Source: an uncultured Psychroserpens sp. (GTDB lineage: Bacteria > Bacteroidota > Bacteroidia > Flavobacteriales > Flavobacteriaceae). From it: DNA of 64,000 bases. The number at the start of each line of letters is the position of its first letter. Position 1 is the stretch's first letter. The stretch covers positions 558,001 to 622,000 of the forward strand of contig CANKZZ010000002.1 in assembly GCA_947488655.1 (NCBI GenBank), in the 5' to 3' direction. Below, one piece after another: positions 57,801 to 64,000 of this stretch. Below the pieces are notes generated by a model. The model searched no databases and was not told where the DNA came from. It saw only the letters and a list, made by a program, of their open reading frames with translations. A program made the position numbers and the translations under genes.

Positions 57801-57842
57801 GATGCTAGAAGTTTCACATTTGGAATACGTTTAAAATTTTAA
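54804..57842 (+). CDS. SusC/RagA TonB-dependent oligosaccharide transporter
   Basis: 1012-residue outer-membrane barrel. After the signal peptide comes a carboxypeptidase-D-like domain (VKGAVLSATDNMPLIGASV ... FDGNFTLTL), the TonB box area ALDEVVVVGYGTQRKSD, the plug (AIYVVDGIIRDG; VEFLKDASAQAIYGSRGANGVVLI) and the barrel ending in FTFGIRLKF. It imports the oligosaccharide captured by the SusD partner next to it. Start ATG follows the leader; the SusD frame begins right after its stop. Confidence 0.96.
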   Translation: MNLKLQRPRIEIFLFLIFLCSSFSVWAQTTVKGAVLSATDNMPLIGASVIEKGTANGASTDFDGNFTLTLNNPGATLVVSYLGFETKEVIASNSQMTILLTEDASALDEVVVVGYGTQRKSDLVNAVATVDLEEAVLSPTSDVNEMLRGRIAGLQVNVGGGTLRPGGTSDIIFRGQGSIEGGTSAIYVVDGIIRDGGIEDIDQDDIQSVEFLKDASAQAIYGSRGANGVVLITTKRGKNKKMQVSYHGYLTTKSIERNFDVYSGAEFAQLKREAHRSNNANDEYSLDEDIFSELELESIANNEFVDWEEELVSNGRVNSQAISISGGTEKTKVFGSINYFEEEGLIPTSNYVRKTFRLNVDQKINDKFSVNFDLNLLNDDTDRAANVNVITFSPLGRAYDEDGNLTRFPSGEESSPVNPIWNLREQNNEEKGNDFVINITPQWQITDNLLYQLKTNFTRRTSERGQYQSTLSGAADDVNGRAIIDNRLQESFLVENILTYNKEINENNKFDITLVQSIQEDENSRTISTGEGFVNDAPGYNGIADATGEITIARQNATINRVGLMARGRYTLMDKYLITATARNDASSVNAEGSKWSTNFGGSFAWKIHNENFLADVESIRELKFRASYGSLVNDLNRSLTSFFRADGQNYIFDEQSESGYVPLNVLPNQNLKFETVTTFNLGLDFALFNNILTGNVNYYDARTTDLLLRRQVPSITGYDFTYFNAGELQNTGVEVSLTANIINTDDFKWSVSTNWSNNENKILELYNDGDGNAITEDDGYGYYVGQSIGVIRQYQFDGIWQEGDDFANAPQANPESTISQDNLRPGDIRVADVNGDGIITQDDRVFTDQNPDWFGSFSTNLAYKGFDLFVDFYVVEGATKVNPFLSDFNNGGTLSGKLNGVKVDYYTPENPSTTFPRPNFDSTPLYLNALAVKDASYVRLRTVSLGYSLSNNALEQIGLDQVRLYVTGTNLFTSTDYIGYSPEVNIRSTFSNADTGYPDARSFTFGIRLKF

Positions 57843-57860
57843 TTGATAAAAAGAAATATT

Positions 57861-59450
57861 ATGAAAACATTACTTTTTTATAGAGAGACAAAATATAGTT
57901 TCTTTTTAGTGCTAATCTCTTTATTCACACTGTCTTCTTGTGAAGACTTTTTGGAAGAGCAGCCAACTACCGAAATTGACGCTAATTATATTTATTCATC
58001 AGAAGCAGGTTTAAAATCTGGTATCGTAGGATTATATAGTTTAGAAAGAGAGCGTTACGAAACAGGAACTGAAGATTATATGGGCTCTGTACTAATGTCT
58101 TCTAGAAGTGATTTAGCTTTTAGTAGAACAGGTTATACGGGTTTAATGGGACGATATGAGAGAGGTGTTTCTCCAATAGACCAAGGTACTAATTTTACAT
58201 CTTCGTTATTTTGGGATCATTATTATAGTATAGCAACAAAAGCTACCGAAATTATTAATGCTGCGGAAGTTCTTGATGATATCGAAGAAGAATCTAGAAA
58301 TCAAATTATTGCAGAAGCAAAGTTTTTTAGAGCACATTCTTACTTTTATTTATATAGAATGTATAATAATATTTATGTGACTACCCAATCTTTAGAAAGT
58401 GCATTTGATGTTATTAATGATAAATCTTCCGAAGAAGAAATATTTACACTACTCAACGATGATTTAACATTTGCAATTGCTAATCTAGAATGGACAGATA
58501 CTTTTGGTCGTATTACAAAAGGTACAGCAAAGCATGTAAAAGCTAAAGTAGCTATGTGGCAAGGCGATTGGATCGAAGCAAAAAACCAGGCTCTGGGAGT
58601 AATTGAAGGTCCAGATAGTCCTCATAGCTTAGTAAGCTCTACAGCCGATGTGTTTGCAGGAGATAGAAATAACTCTGAGTCTTTATTTGTTATTCAAAGA
58701 AATAACGAATTAGCTGGTGGTGGAGGTTTAAATATGATGAATGCAAATTATGTTACTCAGTATTTTCAAATAAGCGGTATAGAATCTAATAATGAACAAG
58801 GAGGAAGAGGATTTTCTCGTATTTTACCAAACAGATATTTAATGGGTTTAATTGCAGAAGATCCAAATGATACAAGAGATGACGATACTTATTTTAGATT
58901 AAAATGGTACTATACATCAGGTTCTAATTTTGGAGAAGAAGTTGATAATTATGCGCCTTTTCCATCTACCGATTATCAAAATTATTATAAAAGAATGCAT
59001 CCATCATGCATTAAATTTGCTCAAGAAGATGGTAATCAAGATTCTTATCTTATTACTGGTAATATATTAGTGTATAGATTAGCCGAAACGTATTTAATTG
59101 CAGCAGAGGCTATCATGAATTCTACAGGAAATCCATTACCTTACATTAACGCAATTAGAACGCGTGCTAATGCTGCACCTTTAGCAAGTGTAAGTCAACA
59201 AGATATTTTAGATGAACGTGCAAGAGAATTAGCTTTTGAAGGTCAAAGATGGTTTACTTTAAAGCGAATGGGACAAGCAGTAATAGATTTTCAAATGACC
59301 AATTATGCAGGAGATGGTGAATTTTTTCCTGCCAACTTAGGATCAAAAGATCCACGAGAAAACTGGATGCCACATTTTATAAACTGGCCTATAGCTCAAA
59401 GAGACCTAGACTTACTAGGTGCTGGTTATCCTCAAAACGACGGATATTAA
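57861..59450 (+). CDS. SusD/RagB-like glycan-binding lipoprotein
   Basis: 530 residues from the Met at 57861; a TTG six codons upstream is possible but less likely. A signal peptide with lipobox LSSC is followed by the SusD start CEDFLEEQPTTEID. The helical TPR-like scaffold shows AEAKFFRAHSYFYLYRMYNN, VYRLAETYLIAAEA and the C-terminal ERARELAFEGQRWFTLKRMG. It acts as the lid for SusC. 18 bp after susC; together they define the PUL. Confidence 0.96.
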   Translation: MKTLLFYRETKYSFFLVLISLFTLSSCEDFLEEQPTTEIDANYIYSSEAGLKSGIVGLYSLERERYETGTEDYMGSVLMSSRSDLAFSRTGYTGLMGRYERGVSPIDQGTNFTSSLFWDHYYSIATKATEIINAAEVLDDIEEESRNQIIAEAKFFRAHSYFYLYRMYNNIYVTTQSLESAFDVINDKSSEEEIFTLLNDDLTFAIANLEWTDTFGRITKGTAKHVKAKVAMWQGDWIEAKNQALGVIEGPDSPHSLVSSTADVFAGDRNNSESLFVIQRNNELAGGGGLNMMNANYVTQYFQISGIESNNEQGGRGFSRILPNRYLMGLIAEDPNDTRDDDTYFRLKWYYTSGSNFGEEVDNYAPFPSTDYQNYYKRMHPSCIKFAQEDGNQDSYLITGNILVYRLAETYLIAAEAIMNSTGNPLPYINAIRTRANAAPLASVSQQDILDERARELAFEGQRWFTLKRMGQAVIDFQMTNYAGDGEFFPANLGSKDPRENWMPHFINWPIAQRDLDLLGAGYPQNDGY

Positions 59451-59458
59451 ATTATAAT

Positions 59459-59503
59459 AACTCATCATTGTTTTATCTATATTACGATAAATAATGATGA
59501 GTT
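59459..59503 (+). terminator. Stem-loop between susD and the GH16 gene
   Basis: About 18 bp with one bulge (59459-59477 with 59486-59503), loop TATATTAC, then a weak T-rich tail. It could reduce read-through from susCD into the enzyme genes. Confidence 0.5.
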
Positions 59504-59600
59504 TCTCTAAGTTTTTTAATAGCTCATAATCCCTATCCCTAATAATTAATAGCAGCTATAATTATCTGCGAAACTGTATTTTCGCTTAAAAGTCTAAACT

Positions 59601-61172
59601 ATGCGTTACATATTTTTTGTTTTAGTCTCCATTGTATTAATGTCCTGTGAGCCTTCAAAGGTCGAAAATATTAGTTTTGCAGATAATAAAGTTATAGCTC
59701 ACCGAGGAGCTTGGAAAACCAAAAATTTACCAGAAAATTCTATTGCTTCTTTAAAGCATGCCATAAATTTAAATTGTGCAGGATCTGAGTTTGATGTTCG
59801 CATGACTTTAGATAAAGTGCTTATTGTTACGCACGATGCAGATTATAATGGGTTAAATGTAGAAACTTCTACTTATAAAGAATTATCCAAAAGCAAACTT
59901 TCTAATGGAGAAGTGCTTCCAACTTTAAGAGATTATATAATAGCAGGAATGACCAATAATACCTCAACAGGATTGGTCTGTGAAATAAAGCCATCAAAAA
60001 CACAAGGTCGTAATATAGAAATTACCAATAAAGTTCTAGACCTTGTAAAAGAATTAAAGGCAGAGTCTTATATCTCTTATTATATTAGTTTTAGCTATGA
60101 GATTTTAAAACATATTACAACAATAAATCCAAATGCAAAGACCCTTTATCTCGATGGGTCTAAAGCTCCAAATGTCTTAAAAAATGATAGTATAACTGGT
60201 TTAGATTATTTAATGTTTAAATTAAAGAAAAAGCCACAATGGATTAAGGAGGCTAAAGATTTGGGTTTAATTTTAAATGCATGGACAGCAAATTCTATAG
60301 ACGATATAGATTGGCTCATTGCAAACGATTTTGATTACATAACAACCAATGAACCTGAGTTGGTTTTTGATAGAATTAAATCTAGTCCCACAAAAGAGGA
60401 CTATAAATTGGTTTGGAGCGATGAGTTTAATTACTTCGGAAAACCAGATAGCTCTAAATGGCATCATGAAATTGGATTAATAAGAAATCATGAAAAACAA
60501 TATTATACAGATAGTTTAAAAAACTCCAGAGTTGAAGATGGTTTTCTTATTTTAGAAACTCATAAAGAAAAAATTAAAAATGCTTCATATGAAAATAGCG
60601 ACGTTAAAAATTGGAGAAAAAATCAACCTTTTGCAAATTACACTGCAGCTAGTTTAACCACTCGAGATTTAGCAGAGTGGAAATATGGTCGTATAGATAT
60701 AAGAGCAAAATTGCCAAAAGGTGTTGGCTTATGGCCTGCATTTTGGATGTTAGGTGCTAACTATGGCGAGGTTGGATGGCCAGAGTGTGGTGAGATAGAT
60801 ATTATGGAGCATGTAGGTTTTAGTGCAGATTCTATTTTTGGCACCATTCACACAAAATCATATAATCATATGAGAGGCACTCAAAAAGGAAAAAATATCT
60901 TTGTAGAAAATCCTTATGATACATTTCACACCTATACATTAATCTGGACACCAGATTATATGGATTTTGTTTTAGATGAAAAAGTATATAATCATATAGA
61001 GAACGAGCATAAAACCTCTCATGAGTGGCCTTTTGATCAAAAGTTTCATCTAAAAATTAATGTAGCGGTTGGAGGCATGTTAGGTGGTAGAAAAGGTATT
61101 GATGATGACGCTTTTCCTAACAAAATGATGATAGATTATGTGAGAGTTTATCAAAAAGAAGACAAATTATGA
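59601..61172 (+). CDS. Fusion lipoprotein: glycerophosphodiester phosphodiesterase + GH16 glucanase
   Basis: 523 residues. Lipobox VLMSC (Cys16). The N-terminal domain (about 30-260) is a GDPD: HRG (34-36), EFD (63-65), THD (77-79) and CEIKPSK (127-133), all catalytic positions intact. The C-terminal domain (about 265-520) is glycoside hydrolase family 16, with SDEFNYF, WPAFWMLG and the catalytic pair Glu398/Glu403 in GEIDIME, like endo-beta-1,3-glucanases (laminarinases). Fusion of these two activities is unusual. Fourth gene of the PUL; the next gene overlaps by 4 bp. Confidence 0.92.
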   Translation: MRYIFFVLVSIVLMSCEPSKVENISFADNKVIAHRGAWKTKNLPENSIASLKHAINLNCAGSEFDVRMTLDKVLIVTHDADYNGLNVETSTYKELSKSKLSNGEVLPTLRDYIIAGMTNNTSTGLVCEIKPSKTQGRNIEITNKVLDLVKELKAESYISYYISFSYEILKHITTINPNAKTLYLDGSKAPNVLKNDSITGLDYLMFKLKKKPQWIKEAKDLGLILNAWTANSIDDIDWLIANDFDYITTNEPELVFDRIKSSPTKEDYKLVWSDEFNYFGKPDSSKWHHEIGLIRNHEKQYYTDSLKNSRVEDGFLILETHKEKIKNASYENSDVKNWRKNQPFANYTAASLTTRDLAEWKYGRIDIRAKLPKGVGLWPAFWMLGANYGEVGWPECGEIDIMEHVGFSADSIFGTIHTKSYNHMRGTQKGKNIFVENPYDTFHTYTLIWTPDYMDFVLDEKVYNHIENEHKTSHEWPFDQKFHLKINVAVGGMLGGRKGIDDDAFPNKMMIDYVRVYQKEDKL

Positions 61173-62053
61173 GATGGAGCACATTATTAATAGGGTTTCT
61201 TTTAATTAGCGCATTTAGTTGTGATAAAAAAGTAAATTCACATTTAAAAACTAACGAGGATAGCATGCAAAGTAAAACTTCACAATTAAAAGTAATGACC
61301 TATAATATGCGTTTAGATATCGCGTCAGATGGTGATAACGCATGGCCGAATAGAAAGGAGTTTTTTAGTTCTCAATTATTGTTTTTAGAGCCAGATATTT
61401 TTGGTGTTCAAGAGGCAAGGCCAAATCAAATAGAAGATTTAAAGTCAACCTTTGTAAATTATAAATACATTGGCACAGGACGAGATGGTAATAATTCTGG
61501 AGAATATTCTGCTATTTACTATAACTCAAATAAAATTAAAGTAGAACAAGAACATACATTTTGGTTATCTCAAACTCCTAACGAAATTTCTAAAGGCTGG
61601 GATGCAGCATACCCTAGAATATGCACTTATGGTTTATTTACCCATTTAGCATATAATAGTAAAATTTGGGTATTTAATACACATTTAGACCATGTGGGAG
61701 TAGAAGCACAAAAAGAAGGTATTAAGCTCATAATTAAAAAAATAAAGGCTATTAATACACAAAATTTACCAGTTATACTTATGGGAGATTTTAATGTAGA
61801 ACCTAACAGCGAGGTAATAGCTTCAGCCAGACTAGAGCTAAATGATTCAAAAGATTTAGCAAAGGTTAAATTTGGTCCAAACGGTACATTTAATGGTTTT
61901 AAATATGATGAACCTGCAACGAGACGTATAGATTATATCTTAGTTTCAAAATCATCAAATGTTGAGGTAAATAAATATGCTGTTTTTTCTAGTGCTATCA
62001 ATTTTAAATACCCTTCAGATCATTTTCCTGTTTATGTAGAATTAGAATTTTAA
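61169..62053 (+). CDS. Endonuclease/exonuclease/phosphatase (EEP) family lipoprotein
   Basis: 294 residues with lipobox AFSC (Cys18). The EEP-fold catalytic set is complete: TYNMR (Asn), VQEA (Glu), NTHLDH (His/Asp), MGDFNVEP (Asp/Asn) and PSDHFPV (SDH). The fold cleaves phosphodiesters or phosphomonoesters and includes sphingomyelinases and inositol phosphatases as well as nucleases. The start overlaps the fusion gene by ATGA and the GH3 gene starts 9 bp later, so it belongs to the PUL operon. A DNA substrate is unlikely in this setting; the true substrate is unknown. Confidence 0.85.
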   Translation: MRWSTLLIGFLLISAFSCDKKVNSHLKTNEDSMQSKTSQLKVMTYNMRLDIASDGDNAWPNRKEFFSSQLLFLEPDIFGVQEARPNQIEDLKSTFVNYKYIGTGRDGNNSGEYSAIYYNSNKIKVEQEHTFWLSQTPNEISKGWDAAYPRICTYGLFTHLAYNSKIWVFNTHLDHVGVEAQKEGIKLIIKKIKAINTQNLPVILMGDFNVEPNSEVIASARLELNDSKDLAKVKFGPNGTFNGFKYDEPATRRIDYILVSKSSNVEVNKYAVFSSAINFKYPSDHFPVYVELEF

Positions 62054-62062
62054 TACGTTTTT

Positions 62063-64000
62063 ATGAGATTATCACCATTATTTTTTTACAAGTTTGTTAT
62101 TGGTTTTATTGTAGTTATTATTGTGTTTACAAGCTATACTAAACTTACTGCACAAGATAAATCTGGGCCTTCTCAAATTGTTTTAGATGCAAACAGGTCT
62201 TCTAGTAATCACAAAAATAGCAGTATAGAGAATAAAGTAGATTCAGTATTATCACTAATGAAAATCAACGAAAAAGTTGGTCAACTCGTGCAGTATAGTG
62301 GTAAATGGAATATGACAGGACCATCATCATCAAAAGGAGATCAGTATAAATTAGATAAACTTAAAAAAGGAGAAGTTGGGTCTATGCTCAACATAACATC
62401 CGTAGCGTCAATTAGAGAAACACAACGTATTGTTATGGAAAATTCTAGGCTAAAAATACCTTTAATTTTTGCCTATGATGTTATTCATGGTTATAAAACC
62501 ATATTTCCAATCCCATTAGGAGAAAGTGCAAGTTGGGATTTAGATATTATACAACAATCTGCAGCTGTGGCTGCCAAAGAATCTGCAGCGTCTGGACTAA
62601 ACTGGACTTTTGCGCCAATGATAGACGTCTCAAGAGATGCACGTTGGGGACGTTCTATGGAAGGAGCAGGAGAAGATCCATATTTAACTACGGAAATTGG
62701 AGTTGCAAGAATAAATGGCTTTCAAGGTAAAGATTTGGCAAACAAATATACTATTGCAGCTTGTGCTAAGCATTTTGCTGGCTATGGTTTTGGAGAGGCA
62801 GGACGTGATTATAATACAGTAAATATTGGTGAGTTCGAATTGCATAATACAATTTTACCTCCATTTAAAGCTGCAGCAAAAGCTAATGTAGCCACCTTTA
62901 TGAATGCTTTTAATGAAATTGATGGGATTCCTGCTACAGGTCACAGTGTATTACAAAGAGACTTATTAAAAGGAGAATGGAATTGGAATGGTTTCATGGT
63001 GTCAGATTGGGGAAGTATTGGAGAAATGGTTGCTCATGGTTATGCCAAAGATAAAAACCATGCAGCACAAATAGCATTAAATGCAGGTAGTGATATGGAT
63101 ATGGAGTCTTATGCTTATGAGGCAGCCTTAGAGACATTGCTGGAAGAAAATAAAATAAGCATAACGCATATAGACGACGCAGTTAGACGTGTATTACGAA
63201 TAAAATTTGAATTAGGATTATTTGATGACCCTTACAAATATTGTAATGAAGAGCGAGAGCAAACTCAAGTTTATTCTGAAGAAAATATAGCTATTGCTCG
63301 TGATGTAGCTAAAAAATCAATTGTACTTCTAAAAAATGAAAATAATATTCTTCCGCTATCAAAAAACATTGGTAGTATAGCAGTAATTGGTCCGTTGGCA
63401 GATGATAAAGATTCGCCTTTAGGTAATTGGAGAGCTAAGGCAGAGTATAATTCTGCTATTTCATTATTAGAAGGCGTAAAAGCTTCCGTAGAAAAAAACA
63501 CAACTGTTTATTTTGAAAAAGGAATTGATTTAACAATTCCTAATATAAAACCAGGAGATAACCAGTTTTTACATCCTTTAAATTTTAATACTACCAATCG
63601 GTCGGGCATTGAGAAAGCAGTGCAGATTGCAAAAAAAGCAGATGTAGTATTATTGGCAATTGGCGAAGATGCTTACCAAACTGGAGAGGGAAGAAGTCAA
63701 GCAGATATTGGCTTTAAAGGGTTGCAGTTAGAGTTGTTAGATGCTGTAAGAGCTGTAAATTCTAATATTGTGGTGGTTTTAATGAATGGTAGGCCAATGG
63801 ATTTAAGTTATCCAGCTAAAACAGTACCTTCTATTTTAGAATGTTGGCATTTAGGTTCTCAATCTGGTCATGCTATTGCAGATGTACTTTTTGGAGATTA
63901 TAATCCGTCAGGTAAATTACCTGTTTCATTTCCGCACAATGTTGGTCAAGAGCCTTTATATTATAATCAAAAAAATACAGGAAGACCGTATAATAATAAG
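62063..64000 (+). CDS. bglX: GH3 beta-glucosidase, 5' part (cut by window end)
   Basis: Starts at ATG 62063 and stays open to the last codon of the window (646 residues seen, about 750 expected). A hydrophobic N-terminal segment (about 8-25) ends before TAQDK, acting as signal peptide. The (alpha/beta)8 domain has CAKHFAGYG, and the nucleophile Asp315 lies in MVSDWG. The second domain begins with KKSIVLLKNENNILPLS. Resembles periplasmic BglX-type beta-glucosidases, which would finish the oligosaccharides released by the GH16 domain. Confidence 0.95.
   Translation, partial: MRLSPLFFYKFVIGFIVVIIVFTSYTKLTAQDKSGPSQIVLDANRSSSNHKNSSIENKVDSVLSLMKINEKVGQLVQYSGKWNMTGPSSSKGDQYKLDKLKKGEVGSMLNITSVASIRETQRIVMENSRLKIPLIFAYDVIHGYKTIFPIPLGESASWDLDIIQQSAAVAAKESAASGLNWTFAPMIDVSRDARWGRSMEGAGEDPYLTTEIGVARINGFQGKDLANKYTIAACAKHFAGYGFGEAGRDYNTVNIGEFELHNTILPPFKAAAKANVATFMNAFNEIDGIPATGHSVLQRDLLKGEWNWNGFMVSDWGSIGEMVAHGYAKDKNHAAQIALNAGSDMDMESYAYEAALETLLEENKISITHIDDAVRRVLRIKFELGLFDDPYKYCNEEREQTQVYSEENIAIARDVAKKSIVLLKNENNILPLSKNIGSIAVIGPLADDKDSPLGNWRAKAEYNSAISLLEGVKASVEKNTTVYFEKGIDLTIPNIKPGDNQFLHPLNFNTTNRSGIEKAVQIAKKADVVLLAIGEDAYQTGEGRSQADIGFKGLQLELLDAVRAVNSNIVVVLMNGRPMDLSYPAKTVPSILECWHLGSQSGHAIADVLFGDYNPSGKLPVSFPHNVGQEPLYYNQKNTGRPYNNK

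Overview
The window is a piece of a Flavobacteriaceae (Bacteroidetes) chromosome. Evidence: very low GC, the gliding/type IX secretion operon gldKLMN, a SusC/SusD pair, a C-terminal type IX sorting domain, promoters of the TTG-N20-TAnnTTTG kind and almost no Shine-Dalgarno sequences. Several PUL and lipoprotein genes suggest a free-living, probably marine, polysaccharide degrader; the genus cannot be fixed from the sequence.

Layout. 1-1148: tail of a secreted type IX substrate. 1233-3249 (-): groES-groEL behind a sigma-54-like -24/-12 promoter. 3453-8716 (-): one long operon, miaB - small secreted protein - sigma-54 activator (AAA+ plus Fis HTH, no receiver) - 65-aa protein - lptE - TPR protein - secG. 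8891-13262 (+): a membrane protein, two tandem paralogous lipoproteins, topA. 13270-19258 (+): a degenerate ureohydrolase followed by gldK, gldL, gldM and gldN, the core motor and ring of type IX secretion. 19412-30037: a DAO-type oxidoreductase, a DUF983 protein, an ABC-F ATPase, a complete RND efflux operon (adaptor, pump, TolC), a CPXCG protein and a leucine-rich-repeat protein.

30309-45287: initiator tRNA-Met followed by an integrated element of 14,901 bp. The last 42 bases of the tRNA plus 5 more (47 bp) are repeated exactly at 45241-45287, which fixes both ends. Inside are a tyrosine integrase, a RepA-like ATPase and primase-like replication module with short helper genes, a type III restriction-modification operon with an extra PD-(D/E)xK-like protein between mod and res, a Septu-like ATPase/HNH pair, and a lipoprotein. 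No relaxase is visible, so it looks like a small integrative defence island. Paired GTACACGAT repeats with a 12-bp period sit just inside each end and are probably integrase arm sites.

45373-51641: a DeoR-family regulator with a sulfatase, divergent from glpD-glpK-glpF. 51735-64000: a polysaccharide utilisation locus made of a membrane-spanning propeller/YYY/HTH regulator, SusC, SusD, a GDPD-GH16 fusion lipoprotein, an EEP-fold lipoprotein and a GH3 beta-glucosidase (cut by the window end). The enzymes point to a beta-1,3-glucan (laminarin-like) substrate. The phosphodiesterase domains beside a glycerol-3-phosphate pathway raise the possibility of a phosphoglycerol-decorated glucan.

Across the backbone the octamer CTTCGGAA occurs 20 times by my reading, far above base-composition expectation, and never in the island.
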